Assembly (NCBI GenBank): GCA_022393335.1
Contig: JAJEKB010021016.1
Coordinates: 1,112,638 to 1,176,637, forward strand
From: Macrotrachela quadricornifera
Taxonomy: Eukaryota; Rotifera; Eurotatoria; Philodinida; Philodinidae
Length of the DNA: 64,000 bases
Reading direction: 5' to 3'
Shown: positions 30,701 to 45,700 of the stretch, one piece after another
Position numbering within the stretch: the stretch's first letter is position 1
How the letters are laid out: each line of letters begins with the position of its first letter
Notes under the pieces: model-generated
What the model was told of the DNA's origin: nothing
What the model saw: only the letters and a program-made list of their open reading frames with translations
Database searches by the model: none
Translations under genes and position numbers: made by a program

Positions 30701-33700
30701 GACATTTTTGTATAAATCATTTAATAAGACTTCATTTGTAAGAAGTGTCAATATCTTTTTTTTCTGATTACAAACAGATTTCCATATATCTTTCATTATG
30801 TAATGAAATACAAAGAGAGAAATATCTGACTTAATGAAGTTAAAAGACAAACGATTTAATTATATCTCATCGATGATTTGATGGGAATATGAAAAGAGTA
30901 ATGAAGGTTATGTTTAAGAATCATGAGGAAGACATCAATTAAATAATATGAGTATTAACTGAAATGATGAAAGTTAAAAAATGAACGGAACGAGAAAAAA
31001 TTGTAAGTCCTCATATAATGACTCGCGTTCGTTCATAATTACAGGAAATATTGATTAAAAAAAAGGAGAAAATTTAAGAATTATTATTTTATTTACCTTC
31101 GATAAGATGCAATGTTGTCCATATTTCGTTATTAATACTATCGTGACTAAGCAATTGAGCATGTTCACGAATAGTTGCCTTATGAAATAGTGTTGCAACA
31201 GTTGGTACCATGCTATGAAAACAAATATGATATTCTCCAACTAATTTAATGAGTAGTAATGAATTTCCACCAAGTTTAAAAAAATGATCTGTTATTGAAA
31301 TAGTAGAAAGATGAAGAAGTTTACACCATATATCATGAATTTTTATTTCAAGTTCAGTTTGTGGTTGATCATCAATATTAATACCATCAACCATATTCGT
31401 CGTTTGTTCAACTGTTAATGTTAATTTCAATATTTTCCGATCAATTTTACCATTGACTGAAAGTGGAAATTTTTCGAGGAAACGCACAGATGCAGGAACC
31501 ATATACGAAGGTAAACATGTTCGGCATCGATCAAGAATAAGTGATGGATCAACATTGTTCATAATTGTTTGAACAAAGGCAACGAGTTGTTCTTGACCAT
31601 TTTGTTCATGTTTAAGAACGACACATTTTTTGACAATTAATGATAAAGATTCAATTGTTTTTTCAATTTCATTTAATTCAATGCGTTGACCACGTAATTT
31701 GACCATGAAATCAAGACGACCTACATAATGCAATTTATGATCATAATCGAGTCGTACTAAATCACCCGTTTTATAGAATATAACACCAGGTTCTAATTCA
31801 AAAAAAACACCAGCAGATAAATCTGGTCGGTTTAAATAACCAGGAAAGACACTTTTGCCACTGACATAAAGCATACCAGCTGTGCCTGGCAGAACAGGCT
31901 GCTGATATTCGTCTAAAATTCGACATGATAGATTTGGTGAAAGAGGACCAATGCAACTTGAATCAATCTTTATATTTGAATCCATCGTATAAATAGATAC
32001 ATCTGTACACTCGGCTGGACCATAGAGATTGAAAGCACGACATTGTTTTGTGTGTGATAGAAATGTACTCAAACATTGTGCATTCATTGGCTCACCTAAG
32101 AACAAAGATTATATGAATAATTTTAAACGAAATTCAAACTCGTCATATAATCACTTATTAAGTATAATATATGTATATATCTATTTCTTAAACATCATAT
32201 TTTCTAATATATTAGTAACTTCAGAATTTTTAAAAAATATTTTAAACAAAATCAAATTTTAATTATTTATTTGTCCGAAAATTACAAAATAATTCTTTTT
32301 TAAATCAACGATCAACATATATGTGTCGAATATTCAATAGTGTTATGCGAATATGTACCATTGGTTGGAAAAGTAGGATATAAGTGTAAGTAAGCTGAAA
32401 TGGTGGACAATGTGAGTTATTTCCAAGGACAAATTCTCATCATTGTAGTAATCATCTCAGCAAAAAAGATCGGAAACTAATACAATGTAACCAAAAATTA
32501 ATAAGTTGTTTTATATGATTGAATTTTCTTATTCATTTGTTATTTTAGGATTATTTTAACAGACTTCCAGAATTTTGAGACAATTACTTTTGTGTTTTAA
32601 ATAAAATCAATTAATCTTTATCCTAAAATTTATTCGTTTCGAGTATTGTTTTTCTGATGAAATAGAAGAATGTGTTGTCAAGATTAATAAAATAGTAATA
32701 GTTTTCGAGGATATAAACACAAATTAAACCATTTTTTCCAAAAGATAGGTCTAACCATTATAATTCAAACTGTGTGTCTCAATCAACCGCTTGTACATAT
32801 ATCTGATACACATAATGTCAATTTACAAAGACAACTGAAGCTTTTGGATCACTTTCAATGAAAAATGGCAGATTTGAATCTAACAAAATCTAATGAAATT
32901 TAATGTAATCCGAGAGAAATTGAAGTTTTCCTGGTTCCATTTTTTTCCTCGTAGAAATAATTCTGTGAGGTAAAATATGATGCATAACATCTTATCTCTA
33001 AATAAGTTTTTGTAAAAGATTAAATGAATTTGTATCAGTCTATATACCATGGACCTTGGCTCCGAGTCGAGTATGAACCCTTGGATTGAATTCAAAACAA
33101 AACTCGAACTTTAGGACTGAGCCCAAAAGTTCGGATTCCGTGCATGCATATTTGATGAGCTTTAGAAACTAGAGTATTTCGTGTTCGAAGCTATGCTTTA
33201 CGCTTAGGAATCTTTTCTCGTAGGTATTTTCTTTAAGGAACTATCGATGAATTTGAATAGTCATGCCCTAAGGAAATCAACGTTTTATGTTGCATATACT
33301 GGCCAAACATACGAAAAAAGAGAAACGCTTCGTTTTGCTCAGGAAGCAAGGTCATCTGACGAATATTTTGATCCTTTCAGTTAATCTATAGTACCTTGGA
33401 AAATTCTTGTAACGCTAACTTCTAGAGATCCTTAAAACAAAACCGACATCAAAATGCAACTAATTATAATGATTCTTGTATAGACTCGAAAGTTTACTGG
33501 ATATTATTGTTCTAAAGTGAATTGTAGTTGCTTTAATTACCTGACGAGCAAAGAGAGCGAAGTGTGCTCACACGTGAGAAGGCCTTATTCTTCTCCAAAT
33601 ACTCGCATAAAACATTAAGATGCGATGGAACACTATGCAAATAGGTTGCTTCATTTTGTTCTACATATCGGGATAAATAATCAACATCAAAATTGCCCAT

Positions 33701-36700
33701 TGGATGTAGCATGATGAGAGTGTTGCCCAAGATGAGTGTTCCTAAAATTTCTGGTACATGAGCATCGAACGAGCATGGTGTGACTTGCATAGCAACTTGA
33801 CCAGCTTTCAACGAGCCAGCATGCGCATATGAAGACACAGTTAGACTAAAATTCCGATGTGTCAGCTGAACCTAAAAAATGAATACACAGACAGAGTTGA
33901 AATAGTGTCAATAGAAGAGGTGCGAGGAAAGTAGAATATATAGAATAGTATGAACAATTTCTATATCATTCTGATTAGTGATATAGATTAATCAATGAAA
34001 TTCTGAAAATATAAAAAAGTGATTTTGTCACAGAAATTAATAGAAAAATCAGCTAAGAATTTTCACTAGGATACGTACAGCTTCTGAGCCCATAGAACTA
34101 AATATCTCGGTCTTAAGTATAATTTGTAGATCTTCTGTTAATTACTCTCACTACTTTCGGAATGATCTAAGTAAAAAGTATTCATATTATTCTATATATT
34201 CAATTTTCTTTTGAACTATTATAAATGACTAACCCCTTTTGGTTCGCCTGTTGATCCACTCGTAAAAATAATGTATGCTACATCATCCAATGTTGAGACA
34301 CTTGTACTGTCATTTCGATTAATATTATTGTTCAAAGTTGACATGGTAATTGAAGTCGGTTGAAAAGAAAGAAATTTATCTCTTGTAGAGCTTTGCACCA
34401 AGATACATCGTGCTTGTGTTTGACGAACAAGTGAAGAAAGTCGATATGAAGAATCATTTGGTGTAAGAGGACAATAAATACCTCCTATCATAAGTGTAGC
34501 CAACATGCCAATGATCATTTCAATACTTCGTTCTACACATTGACATACAACATCTTTCTCATGTACAGTATATTCATCTTTTAACCAATAAGAAATTTGT
34601 TCAGCTGAATGAAGAAGTTCTCCAAATGATAATGCTTGTTCATCAAGAACAAGTGCTATCTTTTGTGATACATCAATTGCTGTTCGAGCAAACATTACAG
34701 GAATGGTCTCACATGGAAAATCCCATTTGTTGCTATAAAGTGAACGGATCAAATGTTGTTCATCAGGAAGTAAAAGTGAAAATTCACAAAGAGGTTGATG
34801 TGAAGTAGAATTTGATGGCGAAAATAATTGTAATAAAAGTAAATGAAAACGGTGAGCAATAGTATTAATTGTCGTTGTATTAAACATATCTTCTGAACAC
34901 GTAATTGAGAATCGTAGAGTATCTGTCTCAACATCGTGTAGAAATCGGACGAAAATATCAAACAAAGTCGTGGTGTAATTTGAAAATTGAATAAGAGGTG
35001 TTAAAAAAGAGTGTTCAAGGGAAATAGTACTATTTGGTTGTGAAATATATATAAAATCAAAAGCTATTTCTGGAAGTTGATGGTTGCGTTTGTCTGCAAG
35101 AATCTGTTGAAGAGGATAATTTGAATGTTCTAGAATCAATAAACATTGGTTACGAATCTTCTCGACAAACTGAGAAAAAGTTGCGTGCGGATCGATTTGA
35201 ATACGATAAGGAAGTGTGGCAACAAACATGCCTATTAGATTGTGCAATTCTGTTCTTTTACGATTAGCATTTATACAAGCGATACATAGATCTCGTTCTC
35301 CATTACTTAATTTGAATAGAAATGTGTAGAAAATGGCAAGACCAAGTTGAAATGGTGTGACTCCACTTGCAGATGCATAGTTTAGAAAAGCTAGGGATAA
35401 ATTGTCCTCAAAACCAAATTCAGCCACAGATGCCAAGCCCGTTCTTTCATTAGGTGATAGACGATATTGATCGACGGGTAAGACTAAACATCGACCCAAA
35501 TCATATCCATCAAGTTGTGAATGCCAAAAGTCTCTTGAAAGATCCATATTTAATGTTCTTTCGTAAACTGAATAGTCAATATATTGAAGTGCATTAGTAT
35601 CGATTGGTAGTGGCTTGTCTTCATTATAGGCTCTTTCAAGATCACGAAGAAACGGAGTCGATGATGCGCCATCGAATGCTGAATGATGTATATTGAAAAA
35701 AATTAAATCACCTGGTCGAAGCAGATCACCATCACAATCCAAGGAAGATATCTTACGAATTACATGACAGTGAAAGACATGGCCCTTTTTCAGTGATAAT
35801 TCAAGAGAACGATGAATTTTATCATGAAAATGATCATCATTCATACTATCAATGATGGTAAATCCATATGGTATGATTGTATCATGATCGTCTTGATGAG
35901 ACATCTCTACTAAATGTTGTATTAGAGAACCACTTGTTGTGTCGAAATATAGCAATGTCCGGAGCATTGCGTGTTTTCTAACAAGTGCATCTAATGCTCG
36001 GCGCAAACGTATCATTGAGATTGTATCACCAGAGTTAAAACGATATTCCAAAGGAACAATATAAACAACACTACTTTGGGTGGTCGCAAAACGAACTTGT
36101 TCATCGAGAAAGATGCGCTCTTGAGCAAATGATGCTGGACCTATATGTACAAAAATAAAAGAAATTTTGTTTGATAATCAAGTTTTTTTTTTGTTACCTT
36201 GAGTAAGATGTAATGAATGCCAGAGAGTCTCTGTATAGGATATATTTTCCTTATTTATCATCGCTTGTTGAATTAATCGAGCATGATCCAAAATCGATGG
36301 AAACTGGAAGAGTTGTGCAATATTAAGTGAATGCATATCGAAGTCGAACATATTTTTATATTGATAAAAGAGTTGCATAAGAATTAAAGAGTGACCACCA
36401 ATAGTGAAGATGCTAACATCAGTCGATATTTGATTTTGACCAAGAACTTCAGACCATAGTGAATGAAGACGTCGCTCTATTTCATTGCTCGGTTGCAAAT
36501 ATTGATCTTGTGATATGGCGGAAAATGAAGATGAAAGGTCAGGCTGAGGCAATAGTTTTCGATCTAGTTTTCCATTGGCATTCAAAGGTAGTTTCTCTAC
36601 CTGAACAAACAATGAGGGTACCATGAATGAAGGTAAATGAGATCTACAGTGTTCGTGCAAGTTTTCAATTTTGATATTATTGTCAGATACAAAATATGCA

Positions 36701-39700
36701 ACCAAATGTTCATTCCATTTAATGACAACACAAAAACAGATAAGCATTAACAAACACTGTTCTATTTCTCCTAGTTCAATGCGTTGGCCACGTAACTTCA
36801 CTTGATGATCTTTACGACCCAAATAGTGCATAATACCATCATTATCTAGTCGAACAAGATCACCACTCTTGTAATATATGATTCCATCAATTTCGAGAAG
36901 TGCTCTTGCCGTTAGATCATCACGACCAAGATATCCTTCAAAGACACCTACTCCACCAATGAGTAATTCACCTTCTTGACCTACGACAACTGACTGTGAA
37001 TACTCGTCAATAACAAGACATTTGTAACCAGGTAATAGACGACCAAGAGGAATTCTCTTAGGATCAGATGCTAATTTGGCTATATGATATGTAGAAATAA
37101 TGGTCGTCTCGGCAGGTCCATATATATTCCAAATCTGACATTTTGGATCACAATGCTGTTGTAACTGTTGGACCAGATTAATTGAAAGTGCTTCTCCTAA
37201 AAACAAAAAAAAACAAAAGCTTTAATAATGCATTTGTACTTCAATAAAATGAGAGAAGACAAGAAGACCTGTATTTTGACTTCCTCACTGTATTATACTA
37301 CTTACCGGCACTGCAAAGCAATCGTATTGTCTTCCATTGAATTAGACCATGATTTTGCTCAATAAAGTTGCAGAGGCTGGTGAGCAAAGAAGGTACCGAC
37401 ATAATAGAGGTGATCTGTTTTTCGTGAAGTACTCGATTAAGATAATCAAAGTCCATCATGCCATTTGGATGAAGCATAATAACAGTTGCTCCTACCATTA
37501 ATGTTCCTGCAATTTCTTCCATATGAGCATCGAAAGTACAACTGGCAACCTGTGCGACTATATCTACACTTCTAAAAAACTCAACGTGATCGAGTGCATT
37601 GATGCAGCCAATCAAATTTCGATGTCGTATTTTCATCTATATAAAAGTAGAACAAATGTATATCTCTTACACTCTAAAACATTCAATTTATTACGAAATA
37701 TTTAAAAAAAGAGGAAGTTCTATATAAAAATCAAACTCATTCTCTCCAAAAAATACAAAACCTTAAAAATTCGATGCATTCATTTGAATGTTTTCGACAA
37801 CAATTTCCAAAAGTTTACTATACTCTAAATTTTTATACTTTCTATAGAAAGTCATCTTTTTCCAAACGGAATCTAAATATAGTTTAAAAGCAAATGTTCT
37901 TCCTATGCATCCGCGACAAGATCCTATTAATTTAGCAATCTAATTAGTTTTTCTGAAGCTCGCTAATAAATCGATTTTGCTAGAATGTGAATCTGAGGAT
38001 AGCTTTGCGCATGATACCAAACTCACCGCTTTAGGAATGCCGGTTGAACCACTTGTAAAAATAATGAATGCAATTGAATCTGGTTTCACCAATACATATG
38101 AAAGACACTTATAATCTACTTTTTCCCATTGCTTAATTAATAGTGTCTCTAGATCAAGGTTAAGTATTCTGGTTGACCAGTCATCACTAAACTTTTCAAG
38201 AGTTAGCGAATCAACAAGAACAAGACGACTTTGAGTTTCCTTAAGGAGTGTATGAAGTCTTTGACGTGGATCACGAGGAGACAATGGACAATAAATGGCA
38301 CCTGCCATGAATATTGACATGATACCAATGACCTAAACAATACTATCAAGTGAAATACAATTTGTTGAATGAATTATTACCATTGATATGCTTCGTTCTA
38401 CACATTGACAAATAATTTCACCTGGTTTAACATGATACTTTTGCAATAGATAAAGTGTAAGTTGTTGAACGCACTCCAACAATTCAGCATAAGTCAGTGA
38501 TTGTTCATCAAGTTCCACTGATACCTTTTGGAAATGGTTGGCTGCTTGTTGATTAAACACTTCTCCAATACATCTACTCTCATTTGTCTCTCGTGTAGTA
38601 CAATTTAGATGCGTCATCATTTTCATTTCTTTGGGCAAGACGATGGATAACTCATACAGTGGTCGTGTAGATGCATTGCCCTCAAGAAAGATTTGATGGC
38701 ATAGAGATAAAAATCGTTCTTTCAGGAGATGTACGGTAGATTCGTAAAAGAGATCTTGTACACATGTTATTGAACATCCGAGTTTATTGGTTGATTGATT
38801 ATAATTCACTGTGAGTGAAAAATCAAACATTGTAGGTGGCTTGATTATACCGAGAGGCTCGATAAGCGTCTCATTTAGACGAACGCGATCATCATTGTCC
38901 GTCGTCGTGACAAAATTAAAAATGATTTCAAGAAATAACGGAGTCGAATGTTTTTTGAGAATATATTGAAGAGGAAAATGTGAATGTTCAAGTATTGATA
39001 AACATTGATTTCGAACTTGTTGTACTAATTGAAGCAATGGTCTGTTGGGATCAATTTGAATGCGATAAGGAAGAGTCGCAACAAACATTCCTATAAGATC
39101 ATGCAATTCATTTCTATAACGATTTGAATTAATAGAAGTAATACATAAGTCATATTCTCCATTACTTAATTTGAATAAAAATGAATAAAATAATGTCAAA
39201 CCAAGTTGAAATGGTGTAATTTGATTTATAGATGCATATGTTAGTAAGGAAGTTGAGACATTATCATCAAAATCAAATTCAACACAAGTAGAAAAATGTG
39301 ATCGATCATTATTTGAAATACGATATGAATCAAATGGCAAGGTAAGACGATGTTCTAAATTATATCCATCAAGTTGTGAATACCAAAAGTTTTCTGATAC
39401 ACTCATATCTATTGTTCGCTCATAAACAGAATAATCAATATATTGCAATACATTAGGATCAATTAGGAATGGTTCGTCTTGATCATATGCTTTTTGAAGA
39501 TCACGAAGAAAAATAATTGAAGATGCACCATCAAATGCTGAGTGATGGAAATGAAAAACAAGAATATCACCTGATTGAAGCAGATCTTCATCTTTATCTA
39601 TGGAAGAAGTTGTTTGAATTACTTGACATTGAAAAACTTCACCTTTTTCCAGATCAAATTGATCAGAATGATCAATGTTTCCATCCTGATAGTTATTACT

Positions 39701-42700
39701 TGACGCATCAATCACAACCAATTTATAGGACTTTTCGTTCTCATTGTTTTCTTCATAAGTCATTGGTAGTACACGTTGCATAAGAATACCAGTTGTTGTG
39801 TTAAGATGAAGTGCTGTTCGAAGAGTTCTATGTTTTATAATTAGAGCATCAAGTGCTCTACGTAATCGTGCAATTGAGATGGTACCATTTGAGTTAAGAC
39901 GATATGCCAACGAAATAGTATAGATGCTACCGTCTTTGTTTGATGTAAAACGAATTTGTTCATCGAGATAAATTCGTTCTTGAGCAAATGATGCAGGACC
40001 TATATATAAAATGAGAAGAGAACTTTTGTTTTGATAATCAAGAAGGTTTATTTTATTACTTTCAGTTAAATGCAATGAACACCAAGAAGTCTCTTCATAC
40101 GATTTATTTTGATTATTGGTCATCGACTGTCGAATTAATCTAGCATGATCCAAAATAGTTGGATATTGAAAAAATTGAGCAACATTGAGTGAATCTACAC
40201 GAAAATCGAAGATGTTTTTGTATCGATAGTAAAGTTGCATTAGAATCAAAGAATGGCCACCAATAGTGAAGATGTTAGTATTAGTAGATATTCGATTGTG
40301 ACCTAGAATTTCAGACCAAAGTGAAAACAAACACTGTTCGAGGTCGTTGCTCGATTCCAAATACTGGTCGTGTGTCATTGATGAAAATGAAGAGGAAAAA
40401 TCGGGTAGAGGCAATGCCTTTCGATCTAGTTTGCCGTTGAGATTTAACGGAAGTCTCTCAAGTTGTATAAACAGTGATGGTACCATGAATGATGGTAGAT
40501 GAGAATTACAGTGTTGTTGTATTTCTTGAATCTTGATGTCATTGTGTGATACAATATATGCGACTAAATGTTCGTTCCATTTGATGACGACACAAGCGGA
40601 AACAACAATTAACAAACACTGCTCGATTTCACCTAATTCGATACGTTGTCCACGCAATTTTATTTGATGATCTTTACGACCCAAATAGTGCATAATACCA
40701 TCATTATCTACTCGAACAAGATCACCACTCTTGTAGTATATGATTCCATCTATTTCGACAAGTGCTTTTGCAGTTAAATCATCACGACCAAGATATCCTG
40801 CAAATACACCTACTCCACCAATAAGTAGTTCACCTTCTTGACCTACAGCAACAGTCTGTAAATATTCATCAACAAGAAGACATTTGTAACCAGGTAATGG
40901 ATGTCCAATTGGAATGCTGTTGTGATCAGAGGCTAAATCGACCATGTGATATGTAGAATTAATTGTCGCCTCCGCTGGCCCATACAAATTCCAAATCTGA
41001 GATGCTTCATTACAATACTGCTCTAACTGCTGTACGAGATTGATTGAAAGTGGTTCACCTGAAAATGAAGAAGAACAATAACATTGATGATATCTTTGTA
41101 CTTTAGTAAAATGAATGCATTACTAACCGCCACAGCAAAGCGCTCGTATTGTTTTGAAACAAGAGAGATTTGGGTTTTGCTGAAGAAAATTGCACCAATT
41201 GGTGAGAAGAGTAGGTACGGCATCAATATGTGTAACCTGTTTTTCTTGCAGTACTCTACTGAGATAATTAAAATCCATGATATCATGTGGATGAAGCATA
41301 ATAATAGTCGCACCAATGATTAATGTTCCTGCAGTTCCTTCCATGTGAACATCAAAAGAACAACGAGCAAATTGTAGAACTGTATGCATATTGTTAAAAA
41401 AGCCAGCACAAGTGAATGAACGAATGCTACTAATTAGATTTCGATGTCGTATTTTTGCCTATATAAAAGAAGATGAAACGTTTAAATCGTAACTGTCAAA
41501 TCAATTTAGGACATAATGCCAAACTCACCGCTTTAGGAATACCGGTTGAACCACTTGTAAAAATAATATATGCAACAGACTCTGGTGTCACAAACACAGA
41601 TGAAAGATAGTCAATTTCTATCTTTTCTAGTTGCTTAATCAATAATGATATCTCTAGATCAAGATTAAGTATTGTAGTTGACCAGTCATCATTGAACTTT
41701 TCATGAGTCAACGAATCAACAAAAAAAAGACGACTTTGAGTTTCCTTAAGGAGTGTGTGAAGTCTTTGACGAGGGTCACGAGGAGACAATGGACAATAAA
41801 TGGCACCTGCCATCATTATCGACATCATACCAATTACCTAAATCATATTATCATAGAAAATATTATTTGTTGAATAAACTTTTACCATTGATATGCTTCG
41901 TTCTACACATTGACAAATAATTTCACCTGGTTTAACATGATATTTTTGCAATAGATGAAGTGTAAGTTGTTGAACATACTCCAATAATTCAGCATAAGTC
42001 AGTGATTGTTCATCAAGTTCAACCGATACTTTTTGAAAATGCTTGGCTGCTTGTTGACTGAACACCTGTCCAATATATTCAGCATTCATATTCGATACGT
42101 TTGAAGAATTTAAATCGTCCAATAACTTCATTTCTGTTGGCAAAATGATGGACAATTGATAAAGAGATTGTATAGTTTCCTTTGGTTTAGCGAATACTTG
42201 ATGACAAAGGATTGAAAATCGTTCTCCTAATATCTTTACGGTAGATTCATCAAAGAGGTCTCGTGCACATACTATTGAACATCCAAATCTATTGGTTGAC
42301 TGATTATGAGTAACTGTGAGTAAAACATCGAATTTTGCGATTGTCACTGATATGTCTACAGACTCAAGTTGCGTCTCATTGAGATACAACCTATCATCGT
42401 ACCGAGGCATAGTGATAAAATCAAAAACGGTCTCAAGAAACGGTGGAGCAGAATGATTATTGAGGATATATTGAAGAGGGAAGTGTGTATGTTGAAGAGT
42501 TGACAAGCATTGATCTCGAACTCGTTCTGCAAATTGAAAAAATGTTTCGTTTGGATCTATATAAATTCTATAAGGAAGAGTAGCGACAAACATTCCTATC
42601 AGATCGCGTAACTCAGTTCTATAACGATTAGCATTAACACAAGCGACACACAAGTCCCGTTCTCCATTACTTAATTTGAACAGAAATGAATAGAATATGG

Positions 42701-45700
42701 CAAGACCTAGTTGGAAGGGCGTGATTTGATGTGTAGATGCATAGGACAGAAAGGCTCTGGAGATATTATCATTAAAATCAAATTGAAGACTAGAGGCAAA
42801 ACGGGATCGGTGATCAGTTGCAGTTCGATATGAATCGACTGGTAGCGTCAGACGATGTTCTAAATCGTATCCATCAAGTTGTAAGTGCCAAAAATTTCGT
42901 GATGCGCTCATATCCATTGTTCGCTCGTAAACAGAATAGTCAATGTATTCGAATGCATTACTATCAATTAGCAATGATTCATCTTGATCATAAGCCCTTT
43001 GAAGATCATGAAGAAAAATAATTGATGATGTACCATCGAATGCTGAATGATGTAAATTGAATATGAGTATATCACCTGATCGAAGTACATCATCATCATT
43101 ATCTATGTGAGAACTTCTCCGAATAACTTGACAATGAAAGACGTGACCTTTTTTCAAATCAAAATTAGTAGAATGATAAACTTTTTCATCCAGATCATTA
43201 TTATTTGATGCATCAATCACAATAAATTCGTAGGACTTCACTTTATTATAATCATTTTCAAAAGATATATCAAGCAAATGTTGTATAAGAATACCACTTG
43301 TTGTGTCTAGATATAGTGCTGTTCGTAGAGTTGTGTGTTTTATGACAAGAGCATCGATTGCTCTACGCAATCGTGAAATTGAAATTGTACCATCAGATTT
43401 AAGACGATATACCAAAGGAATAGAATACATGATACTACCATTATTGATAGCTGAAAAACGAACTTGCTCATCAAGAAAGATGCGCTCTTGAGCAAATGAT
43501 GCTGGAGCTACATGTAAAAAGCGAAAACAGCTATTATTCAATAATCAACGTTTCCTTCTTACCTTGAGTTAGATGTAATGAATGCCAGGAAGTCTCTGTA
43601 TAATATTCATTTTCGTTGTTTACCATCGTCTGTTGGATTAATCGAGCATGATCTAAAATTGATGGATATTGAAAGAGTTGACCGATATTGAGTGAATGTG
43701 TATCGAAGTTGAACATGTTCTTATATCGATAGTAGAGTTGCATAAGTGTCAAAGAGTGACCACCAATACTGAAAATGCTAGTATTAGTAGATATTCGATT
43801 ATGACCAAGAACTTCAGACCAAAGTGAATGAAGACTTTGTTCTACTTCATTCCTTGGCTCCATATGCTGATCTTGTGTTACATTTAAAACTGAAGATGAA
43901 AGATCGGGTTGAGGTAATGCCTTTCGATCGACTTTTCCATTAGCATTCAATGGTAGTTTTTCAAGTTGAATGAATAGTGATGGTATCATGAATGAAGGTA
44001 AATGAGATTTGCAATGTTCGTGTAATTGTTGATTCGTAATATTATTGTTAGATACAAAATATGCAACCAATTGTTCTTTCCATTTTATGACAATACAAGC
44101 AGAAACAATCATTAATAGACAATGTTCGACTTCACCTAATTCAATACGTTGTCCACGTAACTTTACTTGATGGTCTTTACGACCCAAATAGTGCATAATA
44201 CCATCATTATCTAATCGAACAAGATCACCTGCCTTATAATATAGGATTCCATCGATTTGAATAAGTGATTTTGCATTTAAATCATCACGATTAAGATATC
44301 CTTTAAAGACTCCAACTCCACCAATGAGTAATTCACCTTCTTGTCCTAGAACAACAGATTGTAAATAATCGTCAACAAGAAGACATTTGTAACCAGGTAA
44401 TGGACGACCAATTGGAATACTCTTTTGATCAGATGTTAAATCAACCATATGATATGTGGCTACAAGTGTCTCAGCTGGTCCATATAAATTCCAAATATTA
44501 CACTTGAAATTACAAAAGTGTCGTAACTGTTGAACTAATTTGACCGAGAGTGCTTCACCTAAAATTGAAGAGGAACATAATTGTATTATAGTGTATGAAA
44601 ACAAATACAAACCACTGCTGCAAATTGATCGCATTGTTTTCCATTGAGAAAGATTAGAATTTTGCTCGAAATAGTTACATAGACCGGTAAGCAAGGTAGG
44701 TACAGCTTGAATGTAGGTGATCTGTTTCTCATTCAATACTCGACTAAGATAATCAAAATCCATAATGCCATGTGGATGTAACATAACAACAGTTGCACCA
44801 ACGATCAATGCTCCTGCAATATCTATCATATGGACATCGAACGAGCAACGAGCAACTTGCAAAACTGTATCCATCTCGTTGAATGCGTTCACATAAATGA
44901 GTGAATCATTAGAATCAGTGAAGTTTCGATGTCGTACTTGTGCCTGAAATATGAAAAAGACAAATTGATTCTAATGTTTATATGAAGCTTCACCAATATT
45001 AACGATTAACATGTCCAATTTGGTATATTAAAGAATTTCTTATCGATCAATAGAGAAAGAATAGGCAAAACAGCATTGGTAAGTGTTAATCACAAGTGGT
45101 AAGCTGTGTAACCCTTTGAGACCCAGTACAGTTATTTGACAAAGGTGCTTCTAGTATATTCTTTAATTGTTTAAAACATTTTTTTATCATTTATTAGGTG
45201 ATGTCAGACAAGTACAATCCTCCTTTCATTTATTTTTACTTATTAATATTAAATATCTATATTCTATGCACTTTCTTTCACTCTGTATGATAACATACAT
45301 TATATTTCTCCTTTTAGCGCATTCCAGTGCAATCACTTTTCTTTCGTCTTTTGCTTGTATTTGTTACCTACTATTCTCTTTAGTTCTCTATGGTTAGTTT
45401 CTCTCTTTTCGTAAAGTTCTAGTTAGATCCATCTCACCTAGAAAATCTGGTAAATTCTCTCCGTTTCTAATCCGTAGCGTATATATCCCCTCTGTTCAAA
45501 TAGTAAAAGACAAAAGTAAGAATGAAACAAATATATTTTTCTTTGAATAATAATTGTATATTTCAACGACAGATCTTACATGTTTTTACAATGACAACTT
45601 TAAGAAAAAGAATTTGACTGCTTATGTATTGATTCTGGTAGAGAAGATTTTCTAATGAAACATCAGTGACATTGTATAATGTTCGTTCTAACAATGTCAT

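Noticed and set aside
34626..34808. Plus-strand frames opposite the C and A exons, for example 10296-10526, 17904-18095, 39517-39783 and 41084-41323
   Set aside because: They are antisense shadows of strongly conserved NRPS exons. They recur at the same places in paralogous modules and encode nothing recognisable.
39999..40060. Apparent exon continuity between modules 2 and 3, where the 60-bp intron happens to be open in frame
   Set aside because: The same border is an intron in all other modules. GT and AG sites at matching positions remove exactly the extra residues before PASFAQER, so splicing is more likely than read-through, although retention would keep the frame.
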